A stretch of DNA of 64,000 nt from Clostridiaceae bacterium OM02-2AC. GTDB lineage: Bacteria > Bacillota_I > Bacilli_A > Erysipelotrichales > Erysipelotrichaceae. The notes beneath the pieces are model-generated. The model was not told the DNA's origin and ran no database searches. It saw only the letters and a list, made by a program, of their open reading frames with translations. Of this stretch, positions 54,638-63,935 are shown one piece after another. The translations under genes were made by a program, and so were the position numbers. The stretch spans positions 15,446-79,445 of the forward strand of contig QULU01000022.1 in assembly GCA_003481775.1 (NCBI GenBank), in the 5' to 3' direction. Each line of letters opens with the position of its first letter. Position 1 is the stretch's first letter.

Positions 54638-55531
54638 TCACCGGGTTGAAGAATCGGATAGCTTCACCCACAGCTGCAGCCTGCAATCCTCCTGCTTGGG
54701 ATGAATATAGCGCTGAATGAGAAATGCCTCACATGCATAGCCATGTCTTGGCAGCCATACCTCAAACAGATAGGCACTTGCCTTATACAATGCCTTTTGT
54801 ACGAGGTCCTCAAAGCTTTCTGCCTCATATTCACAGACCGCATAGGTTCCCCTCGGCATCTGAAAGGCGGTATATCCCTCTACAGGCGCAGCTGTTTGAA
54901 CAGCAGCCATATACGTAAAAGCTCCCGGAGTCTGTGAAGGTGTCAGAATATCATTTCCTTCATCCAGTGCCGCATGCTGGAGTACCTCATCCTGCTCCAA
55001 CCGATCCCAGAGCGCCACCAGCATATTCTCCTTCGGATGTGCAATTTTGGCACTTTCATCCTCTTTCGTGTAGCCGCTGAACCAGAGTGCCTCCTGTTGA
55101 ACTCTTAGCTGAATTTCAAGAACCATATCGTCGCAAATCAAAGGTACGCCTTCATCCACCAGCGTATATTGCATGCGCAGCTCCGGCTTGATCACATGAT
55201 CCAGATGGATATCTGATGTACGATAATCTGCCGGAGATATCCCATAGCACTGTCGAAATGCTCTGGTCAAGGCACTGTGACTGGAAAATCCACAGCGCAT
55301 GGCAATGTCCATGATTTTTTCGTTACCCGCCTTCAACAATCCTGCCGCCATTTTCAGCCGTACGCTGCGCAGATACTCACTGACAGTATATCCTGTCAGT
55401 CGGTAAAACAGCCGCTGATAATAAAACTTTGACAGATGTGCAATCGCTGATAGCTGCTCGATTGTCAGCTCCTCCTCATAATGCTCCTCCATATAATCCA
55501 CGGTTCTCTGTATTGCTTCCCATGCCTGCAT
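54638..55531 (-). CDS. AraC-family regulator with GyrI-like effector domain
   Basis: A 297-residue regulator of the Rob/SoxS-plus-effector type. The AraC DNA-binding domain is N-terminal (residues 1-105), with LTIEQLSAIAHLSKFYYQRLFYRLTG and IMDIAMRCGFSSHSALTRAFRQCYGISPADYR. The GyrI-like/BmrR-type ligand pocket follows (about 120-297), ending in RYIHPKQEDCRLQLWVKL. Such proteins bind hydrophobic drugs or metabolites and control efflux or stress genes. The ATG at 55531 has GGAGGTG eight bases upstream. fetAB upstream is on the same strand, but no overlap or common leader shows they are linked. Confidence 0.92.
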   Translation of the reverse strand: MQAWEAIQRTVDYMEEHYEEELTIEQLSAIAHLSKFYYQRLFYRLTGYTVSEYLRSVRLKMAAGLLKAGNEKIMDIAMRCGFSSHSALTRAFRQCYGISPADYRTSDIHLDHVIKPELRMQYTLVDEGVPLICDDMVLEIQLRVQQEALWFSGYTKEDESAKIAHPKENMLVALWDRLEQDEVLQHAALDEGNDILTPSQTPGAFTYMAAVQTAAPVEGYTAFQMPRGTYAVCEYEAESFEDLVQKALYKASAYLFEVWLPRHGYACEAFLIQRYIHPKQEDCRLQLWVKLSDSSTR

Positions 55532-55621
55532 AAGCATCACCTCCACGAAGAGTATACCGCAAACACACCAGCCTTCGCTTTCCACAGAATGCTCTGTAAA
55601 GGACAATGCATCCGGCAGGAA

Positions 55622-56401
55622 TCACTTCAAAGAAGCATGACGGGTAAAAAAGGTCTTATATCCCAGCGTTACGAAAACAACAACGGTAACAGCTGTACAG
55701 CCCAGAATCGCAAGCATGATTCCAATCTGATACTTGATTGCTGTCAAGGGAAAGGTTCCGGACAGCATCTGACCGGTCATCATACCGGGAAGTGACACGA
55801 TCCCCATCGTCATCATATTGTTCATCGTCGGCAGAATGGCACTGTCAAAGGCGTCATTCACTTCATCATGAGCAGCCAGCTTCGGAGTAGCCCCAAGCAT
55901 TAAAGAATTTTCAATCTTCTCACGATGATCCTGCATATTCGCACATAGACGATTGGCGCCCAATGCGATACCGGTCATGGAATTGCCAATGATCATACCG
56001 GATATCGGAATAAAATACTGCGGATTGAACCAGGGACGAACCTGCAATACCAGCAGCATAAAAACGACTGCGGTACAGAGATAGCCGATCGTCATAGAAA
56101 CACCCATCAGCCGCTTTAAATCATGATTCATATCATAGCGGACTCGTTTTGCGGCATTGTAGATGGCAAAGCCCAGCATGATTACCAGCATGAGAAGTGT
56201 GAGCCACCAGCTTGGATTTTTAAATACATACAGCAGAATATAGCCCATGATTGTCAGCTGTACTGTCATTCGCGTTGTGGCGATCAGAATCATTTTCTCT
56301 CTGCGGATACCTCTTGCACGGAAGATGATGAGCAGAACCAATACGAAGATATAGGCGATAGCCAGATTAACAATGGATAGATCCATAACGGAATCATTCA
56401 T
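55622..56401 (-). CDS. fetB: FetB-type ABC transporter permease (UPF0014)
   Basis: A 259-residue permease with about six or seven spans. UPF0014/FetB signatures are clear: ATTRMTVQLTIMGYIL, PISGMIIGNSMTGIALGANR and the LGATPKLAAHDEV coupling segment, then LPGMMTGQMLSG. In E. coli FetAB exports iron under peroxide stress; other members are annotated for metal or unknown transport. The start at 56401 has GAGGGGG seven bases upstream and overlaps the fetA stop by 8 bases, so the two subunits are coupled. Confidence 0.92.
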   Translation of the reverse strand: MNDSVMDLSIVNLAIAYIFVLVLLIIFRARGIRREKMILIATTRMTVQLTIMGYILLYVFKNPSWWLTLLMLVIMLGFAIYNAAKRVRYDMNHDLKRLMGVSMTIGYLCTAVVFMLLVLQVRPWFNPQYFIPISGMIIGNSMTGIALGANRLCANMQDHREKIENSLMLGATPKLAAHDEVNDAFDSAILPTMNNMMTMGIVSLPGMMTGQMLSGTFPLTAIKYQIGIMLAILGCTAVTVVVFVTLGYKTFFTRHASLK

Positions 56402-57029
56402 ATACATACCCCCTCGTATCTCCGTTTTCAATGCGCAAAAGACTTTTCGGATACTTTGCCGATACCTCTGCGGAGTGCGTTACCATAATCAGCTGGCGAT
56501 TTCGCTCCGTCACAAAGCGTACAAGATTTTCGATGACGAAGCTCTCTGTTTCTTTATCCAGAGCCGAGCTTGGCTCATCCACCAGATAAACCTCAGCATC
56601 CATCAGCATCACCCTCGCCAGACAAAGCCGCTGCTTTTCTCCCCCTGACAGACGCCCGCAGCTCTCCTGCAGCTCCTTATGCAAATCCACTTTTTCCAGG
56701 TACTCCTTCAGCTTTTGCTTTGTAGCCGGAAGCCGCCCGCTCAGTCTCAAACCGATTTGCAGATTTTCCTCGATATCTCCCGGATAAATCACCGGCGTCT
56801 GCCCAAGCATGACGACCCTTCTTCGCAGCTCCATGGGATTCATTTTCTGAATGTCCTCCCCCTTGTACAAAATCGTTCCCTGCTCTGCCTCATTCAACCG
56901 GTTCAACAGACGCAGCATCGTGGTTTTTCCACTGCCACTAGGACCGGTGATGCAGGTAACGCAGCGATCCAGACACACATGCTGTATATGAAGAATATGC
57001 TTAAATGTAACATTATTCAGTTCAAACAT
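56394..57029 (-). CDS. fetA: FetA-type ABC transporter ATP-binding protein
   Basis: A 211-residue ATPase partner of FetB. Walker A GPSGSGKTT is at 29-37, the signature LSGGEKQRLCLARV near 128, Walker B EVYLVDEPSSALD and the H-loop VTHSAE follow. The short length with no C-terminal domain fits the FetA/YbbL group. The gene overlaps fetB downstream. Upstream it is divergent from the EamA transporter gene, with about 100 bases between them that must hold both promoters. Confidence 0.92.
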   Translation of the reverse strand: MFELNNVTFKHILHIQHVCLDRCVTCITGPSGSGKTTMLRLLNRLNEAEQGTILYKGEDIQKMNPMELRRRVVMLGQTPVIYPGDIEENLQIGLRLSGRLPATKQKLKEYLEKVDLHKELQESCGRLSGGEKQRLCLARVMLMDAEVYLVDEPSSALDKETESFVIENLVRFVTERNRQLIMVTHSAEVSAKYPKSLLRIENGDTRGYVYE

Positions 57030-57081
57030 AATTTTCGTATCCTTTCTTTACATTTTTAGAATACCATAAGTTGAAAAATAC

Positions 57082-57110
57082 TTCCACACAAATACCATAT
57101 GATATATAAT
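57082..57110 (+). promoter_or_regulatory. Promoter of the EamA transporter gene
   Basis: -35 TTCCAC and a perfect -10 TATAAT with 17 bases between, 22 bases upstream of the ATG; GAGGGTGA serves as RBS. Confidence 0.5.
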
Positions 57111-57132
57111 AGGATAACGTGAGGGTGATACA

Positions 57133-58008
57133 ATGCATACAAAAGGTATTCTATATACGGTCTTATCTGCTGTTTTATTCGGCATCACACCGCTGATTAC
57201 CAGAGCGGTTTACGGATACGGAGCCAATTCCATGACCGTAGTATTCTATCGGTCTCTGTTTGTTATCCCCATGCTTGCCACAATCATGAAGGGCAGACAT
57301 ATTTCCTTTTCCATTTCTGCACGCGATCTGCGCAATACCGCCATCATCGCCATATTCGGAAGCGGATTGACGACCATTCTGCTGTTCACCTCCTATTCCT
57401 ATATTGATGTCGGCTGTGCCACGACACTGCATTTTCTATATCCGGTATTTGTTTCCCTGCTCTGCTTTGCTGTATATCACGAATTGCTTGGCAGACGGAA
57501 GCGGATAGCTCTCTCTCTGGCAATGCTGGGGGCACTATGCTTTTTTGATGTAAGCAATGCCGGCAGCATGCTGGGTCTGTTGCTGGCAGCAGGCTCGGCA
57601 CTTACCTATGCCTTTTACATGGTACAGCTGGAGAAAACACGGCTTTCTCATCAGAACGCTTATAAGATATCCTTTTATCTTGCCGTCTTTATCTTGCTTG
57701 AAACACTTGTCTATCATTTCCTGTTTTCCTCTATCCAATTTATTTTGCCATGGAATGCATACGGGCTAATTCTTCTGCTGTCGCTGGTTTCCAGCTTTCT
57801 TGCGGTTGTTCTTTTGCAGAAGGGGATTCAATACCTTGGCTCCAGTACAGCATCACTGTTTTGTCTGTTTGAACCGATCACCTCTGTTGTCTGTGGAACG
57901 CTGTTTCTGCAGGAAGCCCTGACACCGGCAAAGGTCATAGGATGCTGCATTATATTTACAGCACTGATCATCATGAGCAGAGAACAGAAGAAAGCTCCTA
58001 CCTCTTAA
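57133..58008 (+). CDS. EamA/DMT-family transporter
   Basis: A 291-residue inner-membrane protein with ten predicted spans in two EamA halves. The first half begins GILYTVLSAVLFGITPLITR and includes RSLFVIPML; the second includes LVSSFLAVVLLQKGIQYLGSSTASLFCLFEPITSVV, a highly typical EamA segment. DMT proteins export amino acids or other metabolites, or import nucleotide derivatives; the substrate cannot be told here. The ATG follows GAGGGTGATACA. It is divergent from fetAB and is followed by a short membrane-protein gene with its own promoter. Confidence 0.92.
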   Translation: MHTKGILYTVLSAVLFGITPLITRAVYGYGANSMTVVFYRSLFVIPMLATIMKGRHISFSISARDLRNTAIIAIFGSGLTTILLFTSYSYIDVGCATTLHFLYPVFVSLLCFAVYHELLGRRKRIALSLAMLGALCFFDVSNAGSMLGLLLAAGSALTYAFYMVQLEKTRLSHQNAYKISFYLAVFILLETLVYHFLFSSIQFILPWNAYGLILLLSLVSSFLAVVLLQKGIQYLGSSTASLFCLFEPITSVVCGTLFLQEALTPAKVIGCCIIFTALIIMSREQKKAPTS

Positions 58009-58063
58009 GTTTTCTTAAAATTTACTCGATTTTGCATGATGATATGGGAATCGGTAAAAACTA

Positions 58064-58072
58064 TGATATAAT
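58064..58072 (+). promoter_or_regulatory. Extended -10 promoter of the 48-residue membrane protein gene
   Basis: TGATATAAT, a perfect -10 with the TGn extension, 36 bases before the ATG. No consensus -35 is visible. Confidence 0.6.
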
Positions 58073-58108
58073 GAAAACAGAAAAACAGCTTAATTATGAA
58101 GGAGTCCC

Positions 58109-58255
58109 ATGGAACCATTGAACCTTGCCAGTATAGCAGAAATCGGCGGTAAATACACATCGCATCGAAGTGAAATCATTTCCTACATACTTATCGCCTT
58201 GTGTGCAGTAGCTTTTTTATACCTGATTATTCATCAGATTCGCTCACACAAATGA
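58109..58255 (+). CDS. 48-residue single-span membrane protein, own transcription unit
   Basis: A short gene with all the parts of a real transcription unit: extended -10 promoter, GAAGGAG six bases before the ATG, 48 codons, TGA, and a hairpin terminator 20 bases after. The peptide has a polar N-terminus (MEPLNLASIAEIGGKYTSHR), one hydrophobic helix of about 19 residues (residues 24-42) and a basic tail (HQIRSHK). It has no signal-peptidase site, so a single-pass membrane protein with a cytoplasmic basic end is predicted. I do not recognise a family. It lies between the EamA transporter gene and asnB. Confidence 0.7.
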   Translation: MEPLNLASIAEIGGKYTSHRSEIISYILIALCAVAFLYLIIHQIRSHK

Positions 58256-58274
58256 ATCACGTTGTCAATCGTGC

Positions 58275-58304
58275 ACGCATTCCCTGTATGTGAATGCGTT
58301 TTTA
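58275..58304 (+). terminator. Terminator after the 48-residue gene
   Basis: ACGCATTC / GAATGCGT perfect stem with a 9-base loop, followed by TTTTT. Confidence 0.85.
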
Positions 58305-58509
58305 TGCTGTAGAATCCTATGGGTATCCTTGTATGCAGCTGCTTATAAAAATACTTCCCTTTGGTAACGATGTACTTTTTCCTTTTAAAGAACTTCCCCA
58401 GTATTATTATAAGAAGCCTTTTTCATTCACTTTATAGAAATAAGCATAGAAAAACAGTGATTCGGATTCCTCTTCCTCACTGCTTCCTCATCCTTCATGT
58501 ATACAGATT

Positions 58510-60345
58510 CTAAACCTGAATCTGGACGTGATATGCTTTCATCCAGTAATTCACCTGCAGCAGGTATGCAATCGTCTGCGGTGTATTCATAAGCTGTCCA
58601 TACCATGGAATCGAACGGTCCTCATGCAGCAGCTCCTGCAGCTTTTCCTTTTTTACGATTTGCAGCAGGGGCTCATTTCCCTGTGCAAGCAGCTCCTCCA
58701 TCTGTTTACTGACAAGCTCACGATATTTCGGATGCCAGGTCTTCGGATACGGGCTCTTTTTCCGCCAGAGCACCTCGTCCGGAAGAAGACCCTTGACCGC
58801 CTCCCGCAGCAGTCCCTTTTCATAGCCCTGATAATCCTTGTACTCCCAGGGAACGCTGTACATATATTCCGCAATGCGCATATCGCAGAAGGGCACCCGC
58901 ACCTCCAGAGAATTGTACATGGACATACGGTCTTTTCGATCCAGCAGCGTCTGCATGAACCATTTCATGTTCAAATTGACCATTTCACGCAGACGCCTTT
59001 CTTCCTTAGTCCGTCCGCACAGGATATCACTTTGCTTCAGTGTCTCCTGATAACGCTGATCGACATAGGTGATGCCGTTGATCTGTTCCGCAAGCTCCTC
59101 ATTCAGAAAACTCATACGATACTTTGTGGATTGTGCCCATGGGAAGCCATAGGTGGCACGAATCTTCGGATCACGATACCACGGATACCCACCGAATATC
59201 TCATCCGCACACTCTCCGGATAAGGCAACCGTACAGTATTTACGGATTTCACTGCAAAACAGCAGCAGGGAGCTGTCCACATCTGCCATTCCCGGTAAAT
59301 CCCTGGCATCCACTGCCGTATACAGAGCATCCACCAAATCCTCAGTTTTCAGGATAATATTGTGATGCTCACTTTGCAGATAGCTCTGCATAACCTCAAT
59401 ATAATGCTGATCAGAATTGGGCTGGAATTTCGTTGAGTGGAAGTATTTCTCATTATCCTCATAGTTTACCGAAAAGGTATGCAGCGTTTTCCCCTGCTTT
59501 CTGAACTCCTTAGCTGCTATTGCTGATATGATACTGGAATCCAGACCTCCTGAGAGAAACGTTGCAACATCCACATCGGCGATCAGCTGCCGCCGTATGG
59601 AATCTGTCACCAGATCATGTACCGTCTGTACCGTAGTCGCAAAATCATCCGGATGCTCCCTATCCTGTAAATGGAAATAGGTTGTGAGCCGCATTCCCTT
59701 ATGATCATACCACGCATACTGCCCCGGCTTTATCTCCCGTATATTATGAAATACACCATAGCCCGGTGTTCTGCCCGGACCAAGCAGCATGATTTCCGCA
59801 ATGCCATCCGCGTGCAGAATCGCAGGGATGTTGGGATGTGCCAGCAGTGCTTTGATCTCTGAAGCAAACAGCATTGCCCCGTCCTGCAGCGTATAAAACA
59901 GCGGCTTTACTCCCATACGATCTCTTGCCATAAACAATCTGTGCGCTTTTTTATCCCATATAGCAAAGGCAAAGATACCGTTCAACTTTTCCACCACTGC
60001 CTCCTTCCATTCTATAAAAGCCTGCAGCAGTACCTCAGTATCACTGGTTTCCTGAAATGTATATCCCTTTTCCTGCAACCTACTGCGCAGCTCCTCCGTG
60101 TTATACAGCTCCCCATTATAGACCATTACATAGCGTGAATCACTTTTCAACTGCATTGGCTGCCTTCCATGCTGCAAGTCCATAACACTCAGTCGTGCAT
60201 GCAGCAGCGTTACCGCCTCATCTGTATATATATGCTGCTGATCAGGTCCTCGTCGTTTCATCGTATGCAGCATGGCTTCCACCGCCTGCTGATTTCTATA
60301 CTTCGTCCGGTGCTCCCCGTCTACGATTCCTGCAATACCACACAT
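58510..60345 (-). CDS. asnB: Asparagine synthetase B (glutamine-hydrolysing)
   Basis: AsnB makes asparagine from aspartate, ATP and glutamine. The 611-residue protein starts MCGIAGIVDG, with Cys2 as the glutaminase nucleophile after Met removal, followed by RRGPDQQ and the NGELYN segment. The synthetase domain has the PP-loop SGGLDSS near 265 and LSGECADEIFGGYPW. GGAGGATGGCTT precedes the ATG. It is monocistronic and no T-box was seen upstream. With T-box-controlled asnS 16 kb away it links asparagine supply and tRNA charging. Confidence 0.96.
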   Translation of the reverse strand: MCGIAGIVDGEHRTKYRNQQAVEAMLHTMKRRGPDQQHIYTDEAVTLLHARLSVMDLQHGRQPMQLKSDSRYVMVYNGELYNTEELRSRLQEKGYTFQETSDTEVLLQAFIEWKEAVVEKLNGIFAFAIWDKKAHRLFMARDRMGVKPLFYTLQDGAMLFASEIKALLAHPNIPAILHADGIAEIMLLGPGRTPGYGVFHNIREIKPGQYAWYDHKGMRLTTYFHLQDREHPDDFATTVQTVHDLVTDSIRRQLIADVDVATFLSGGLDSSIISAIAAKEFRKQGKTLHTFSVNYEDNEKYFHSTKFQPNSDQHYIEVMQSYLQSEHHNIILKTEDLVDALYTAVDARDLPGMADVDSSLLLFCSEIRKYCTVALSGECADEIFGGYPWYRDPKIRATYGFPWAQSTKYRMSFLNEELAEQINGITYVDQRYQETLKQSDILCGRTKEERRLREMVNLNMKWFMQTLLDRKDRMSMYNSLEVRVPFCDMRIAEYMYSVPWEYKDYQGYEKGLLREAVKGLLPDEVLWRKKSPYPKTWHPKYRELVSKQMEELLAQGNEPLLQIVKKEKLQELLHEDRSIPWYGQLMNTPQTIAYLLQVNYWMKAYHVQIQV

Positions 60346-60357
60346 AAGCCATCCTCC

Positions 60358-60400
60358 TTAAAAAAGGGGGTCCTCCCCGTTACAGAAGAACACCCTTGTT
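60358..60400 (-). terminator. Terminator after amrS
   Basis: AAGGGTGTTCT pairs with AGGACCCCCTT (with mismatches) on the minus strand, followed by a T run. It separates the AmmeMemoRadiSam genes from asnB. Confidence 0.65.
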
Positions 60401-60438
60401 CCATAGTAGTATATGCATTTTTTTACGTTTGTTTCCTG

Positions 60439-61263
60439 TCATATATTTCCAGCATAGACATACCGCAGCCATTTGGATGCTGCCGCAACAGCCTCCAGAA
60501 TCAGCTCCTTTTTCGTTGCCTGCTCCCCCTGCATATGGTACATGGGGAAAAACCTTGTCAAATGAAGCGGAATATCCGGATGCAAAGAGGCAAGCCAAGC
60601 CGCTTCCTCCTCGATCCGATCAACATCGTCGTGCAATCCCGGCACCATGAGCGAGGTGATTTCAACATGTGTATGCTGAACGGCCAGCTCCACATTGCGA
60701 CATACGGTTGTAAAATCTCCCAGCAGTCTGCGATAGCCTTCCTCATGAAAGGCCTTCACATCAATATTCATTGCATCAACAAAGGGAAGCAGCTCAAGCA
60801 GCTTATGCTCCTGTATACAGCCATTTGTGACAATGACGTTTTTCAGCCCATGCTGGCGTGCCAGCTTGCAAACCGCAAGAACAAATTCAAAGTTGATCAG
60901 CGGCTCATTATACGTATAAGCGATGCCGATATTTCCCAGCTGCTTCTGCTGCAGAGCGATATCCACAATCTCCTGCGGCTGCAGTCGGACACAAAATGCA
61001 GCATCCTCCTGCATCGAAATCTCATAATTCTGACAGAACGGACAGCGCAGATTACAGCCCATGCTGCCGATTGAAAGGATTTGTGAGCCAGGGTGAAAAC
61101 GGCGAAGTGGTTTTTTCTCAATCGGATCCAGAGCCATGGACGATATCTTCCCAAAGGAAGAGGAAACAATACTGCCGTTTCTACAGGTTCTGACACCACA
61201 AAATCCGCTTTTACCCTCCGGTATATGACAGGTATGCGGACATAGCTCACATACCGCACTCAT
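60439..61263 (-). CDS. amrS: AmmeMemoRadiSam system radical SAM enzyme
   Basis: A 274-residue radical SAM protein related to pyruvate formate-lyase activase. An N-terminal cysteine group (C5, C8, C12, C22, C27) precedes the catalytic [4Fe-4S] motif C70-x3-C74-x2-C77 in GCNLRCPFCQN, followed by YTYNEPL and NIDVKAF segments typical of AmrS. The reaction is unknown for the family; it co-occurs with Memo- and AMMECR1-domain proteins. The ATG at 61263 overlaps the amrB-amrA stop by 17 bases, with an AGGT about 12 bases upstream. A longer start at 61305 would lie well inside the upstream gene. Confidence 0.93.
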   Translation of the reverse strand: MSAVCELCPHTCHIPEGKSGFCGVRTCRNGSIVSSSFGKISSMALDPIEKKPLRRFHPGSQILSIGSMGCNLRCPFCQNYEISMQEDAAFCVRLQPQEIVDIALQQKQLGNIGIAYTYNEPLINFEFVLAVCKLARQHGLKNVIVTNGCIQEHKLLELLPFVDAMNIDVKAFHEEGYRRLLGDFTTVCRNVELAVQHTHVEITSLMVPGLHDDVDRIEEEAAWLASLHPDIPLHLTRFFPMYHMQGEQATKKELILEAVAAASKWLRYVYAGNI

Positions 61264-62566
61264 GATGACGGACGACCTCAAAGCGTTCCAGCAAAAACGG
61301 CTCATCCGGGTCCATGCCGGCCTTGTTCAGGGCAATACTGATTTGCTGAAGCGGTGTGTCCACACCCTCCAGATCAGGCAGCAGTAAGCCCCGCCGATGC
61401 TCATCACTGACGATCACACCATAGCGCTTGACATCCAGCTCCTCCAGACTGTCAATCTGCTCAGCCTCCTTCAATACATCCACGCTGTATTCCAGATATG
61501 GGAGCTCCTTTTCCTCAACCGGCAGAAACCGCGGATCTCTGGTTCCTGCAGATATCGCATTGGATATGATTTCCTGTGCCAGATTTTCCTGTACCGGTGC
61601 GATTGTACCGATACATCCACGAAGCTCTCCGAATTTTTTCAGGGAAACAAAGACGCCACCCTGCCGGGTAAGCAGGTCTTTCGGCAGAGATTTTCGTAAA
61701 GGCAGCACCGTGCGTGACCGAATGTATACCTCCAGAGATTCCCGTGCTAGTGCGACATACGGATCCTTTTTCAATACGCTGATGATCGCCGTTGCATAGC
61801 CGACACCAAACGGCCCCTCATAGGACAAGAACTGAGAATCAATCGGATACGCCTGCAGTACACCGTATAGCATCAGGAATGCAGGAAAGCCACAGTTTGC
61901 ACTGTCCTCAACAATTTGCTCGTCCATCGTCAGTAAGCGCGCATAGTCATTGCTTTTGATGATATTTACAAGCTGTTCATCAAATACAGGACCCATGGGA
62001 TGAAAGCCATACGGACCATCCTCCTTCAGCTTATGAGATAAATCACCGCTGGCAATCACTGCAACATTGCGCTGCGACTCATCGATGACTCTGCGCAGAC
62101 AGTTTCCAAAAGCCACCTGCGTTTCACGATCCAATCCACTGACTGAAATACGCACAAGCCGAAAATCGGTATATTCCTGCAAAATGAAATGCAGCGGCAC
62201 CATGGTTCCATGGTCCAGCGTCTGCTTCTGCTCGCCCAGCGTACCGGCCGGCAAGCCCAGCGTAGCTGCCGCATGACACAGCAGATCAACAAATTCTTCA
62301 TCGTACAACACCTTCATATCCACATCCTTCACACCGAAGGCTTCAAAGCTGCCAACGGCCTGCGCACCATCGGATATCTGTATATAGTCCCGATAGCTTG
62401 GGGCATGCGGAGAAAACACAATGATTGTCTGCGGCTTCGTCGATGCTATATCATGGGCAATCATGCGATAGGCATTCACTGTATTCTGAATGACACGTTC
62501 CTGTCCCTTGCCGATTTCCGGCAGGATAATCGGAGGGTGCGGAACGATATATGCTTTACTTAACAT
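61247..62566 (-). CDS. AmmeMemoRadiSam system fusion AmrB-AmrA (MEMO + AMMECR1)
   Basis: A 439-residue fusion. The N-terminal 265 residues are a MEMO/AmrB domain, related to class III extradiol dioxygenases, with PHPPIILPEIG, FSPHAP, the LDHGTMVPLHF segment and ASGDLSH, which contribute the metal-site histidines. The C-terminal 170 residues are an AMMECR1/AmrA domain with GGVFVSLKKFGELRGCIGTI, the conserved LRGCIG near 316, and TRDPRF. Members are conserved in bacteria, archaea and humans, yet the joint function is not settled; modification of a small molecule or protein is suspected. The start at 62566 follows AAAGGAAGTG. The stop overlaps amrS. Confidence 0.93.
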   Translation of the reverse strand: MLSKAYIVPHPPIILPEIGKGQERVIQNTVNAYRMIAHDIASTKPQTIIVFSPHAPSYRDYIQISDGAQAVGSFEAFGVKDVDMKVLYDEEFVDLLCHAAATLGLPAGTLGEQKQTLDHGTMVPLHFILQEYTDFRLVRISVSGLDRETQVAFGNCLRRVIDESQRNVAVIASGDLSHKLKEDGPYGFHPMGPVFDEQLVNIIKSNDYARLLTMDEQIVEDSANCGFPAFLMLYGVLQAYPIDSQFLSYEGPFGVGYATAIISVLKKDPYVALARESLEVYIRSRTVLPLRKSLPKDLLTRQGGVFVSLKKFGELRGCIGTIAPVQENLAQEIISNAISAGTRDPRFLPVEEKELPYLEYSVDVLKEAEQIDSLEELDVKRYGVIVSDEHRRGLLLPDLEGVDTPLQQISIALNKAGMDPDEPFLLERFEVVRHHECGM

Positions 62567-62890
62567 CGTATCACTTCCTTTATCTCCATTATACACATTC
62601 TCCTTCCATTTTTAAACCTTCGCCGCCAAAAGATGCGCGGGCATTGCGCTGTGCAGAGCTGCGATTCACCATGGATTTAGAAAAAAGCTTGTAATCACAT
62701 CATCTAAAGGAATCTGCTGGCATATGGAACAGCAGACAGATAGCACTCCTATGTATTTTAAAGTGCTTTGCATATACATTAATCGTACTTTTATGAGCAT
62801 TCGTAACGAATACTTGATAACGCTTTTATGCGAACAGTCAAAGGCAAACAAAAAAGAACCGCAGTCTAGCGATTCTTAAAGCATTTGTAA
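62567..62890. other. Intergenic region amrBA / mreB
   Basis: About 320 bases. It holds the mreB terminator and the amrBA leader. No small ORF with an RBS and no further hairpin is obvious. Confidence 0.4.
62850..62877 (-). terminator. Terminator after mreB
   Basis: AGAATCGC / GCGGTTCT stem (with G-U pairs) and a TTTTTT run on the minus strand. Confidence 0.75.
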
Positions 62891-63862
62891 TTATAAATTC
62901 TGAAGCATGATGGTACAGCCGTCTACAACGCATTTTAATGCATTTTCAGCAACATATACAGGAATTTGAAGCTCGTTACGCATCAGCTGATCCAGATTTT
63001 TCAACAGTGCCCCGCCTCCGGTAAGGACAAGTCCATGCTGAACGATATCCGCAGCCAGCTCTGGCGGTGTAACCTCCAGAATTGTTTTCGTGGCATGAAC
63101 GATTTCCTGCAAACTGCTTCTTATGTAGCTTTCCACTTCATTGCTGTTAATTTCAATGGAATGCGGCAGACCGGTTTCCACATCACGTCCTGAAATGGTA
63201 ATGGTTTCCGGTTCTTTAACAACCAGCGCATTCGCAATACGGCGCTTAATTTCATCGGCCGTCTGTTCTCCGATATACATTTTCTTTTGAATACGTACAT
63301 TTTCCAGAATATCCTGCGTAATCTTATTTCCTGCAGTCTTGATAGAGGTAGAGCATACGATATCACCAAGAGAAAGCACCGCAATATCGCTGGTTCCTCC
63401 ACCGATATCCAGCACCATATTCCCACTTGCCTTTCCGATATCCAGACCTGCACCAAGAGCGGCAATCTTCGGTTCTTCTTCCAGATATACCTTTTTTGCT
63501 CCGGCACGGTATGCACAGTCACGGATTGCATTTTTTTCTACAGAGGTGATTTTTGTCGGGTGACATATTAAAATCACGTTCTTTTTAAACATGCCCTTTA
63601 GATCACATTTCTTTAGAAAATAGTTCAGCATCATGTCGGTTGCTTCAAAGTCCGCAACCACACCATCCTTTAACGGACGGATACAAATCATGTTTTTCGG
63701 TGTACGCCCCAGCATATCTCTTGCATCAAGACCTGCTGCTATACATTTTTTTGTTGAGGCATCTACTGTAATGATGGAAGGTTCATCCACCAGGATCCCT
63801 TTGTTATCTACACAAATCAATAAATTTGTTGTTCCCAAGTCAATTCCAATTTTTCTTGCCAT
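62891..63862 (-). CDS. mreB: Rod-shape-determining protein MreB/Mbl
   Basis: A bacterial actin that forms membrane-associated filaments guiding cell-wall elongation. The 323-residue protein has phosphate-1 IGIDLGTTNLLI, connect-1 and phosphate-2 LDIGGGTSDIAVLS, and the adenosine motif GLVLTGGGALLKNL. Length and sequence fit the MreB/Mbl/MreBH group; which paralogue cannot be told, as mreC and mreD are not adjacent. Spacing from other mre genes favours an Mbl-type stand-alone copy. The ATG at 63862 follows AGAAGG by six bases. It has a promoter upstream and its own terminator. Confidence 0.95.
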   Translation of the reverse strand: MARKIGIDLGTTNLLICVDNKGILVDEPSIITVDASTKKCIAAGLDARDMLGRTPKNMICIRPLKDGVVADFEATDMMLNYFLKKCDLKGMFKKNVILICHPTKITSVEKNAIRDCAYRAGAKKVYLEEEPKIAALGAGLDIGKASGNMVLDIGGGTSDIAVLSLGDIVCSTSIKTAGNKITQDILENVRIQKKMYIGEQTADEIKRRIANALVVKEPETITISGRDVETGLPHSIEINSNEVESYIRSSLQEIVHATKTILEVTPPELAADIVQHGLVLTGGGALLKNLDQLMRNELQIPVYVAENALKCVVDGCTIMLQNL

Positions 63863-63906
63863 GTTTAACCTTCTTTCATATCCTGCATTGTCGAATTTCC
63901 AATAAT

Positions 63907-63935
63907 AATATACCATTTCTTACCAGTAAAAGCAA
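63907..63935 (-). promoter_or_regulatory. Promoter of mreB
   Basis: On the minus strand, TTGCTT and TATATT are separated by 17 bases, about 45 bases upstream of the mreB ATG. Confidence 0.5.
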
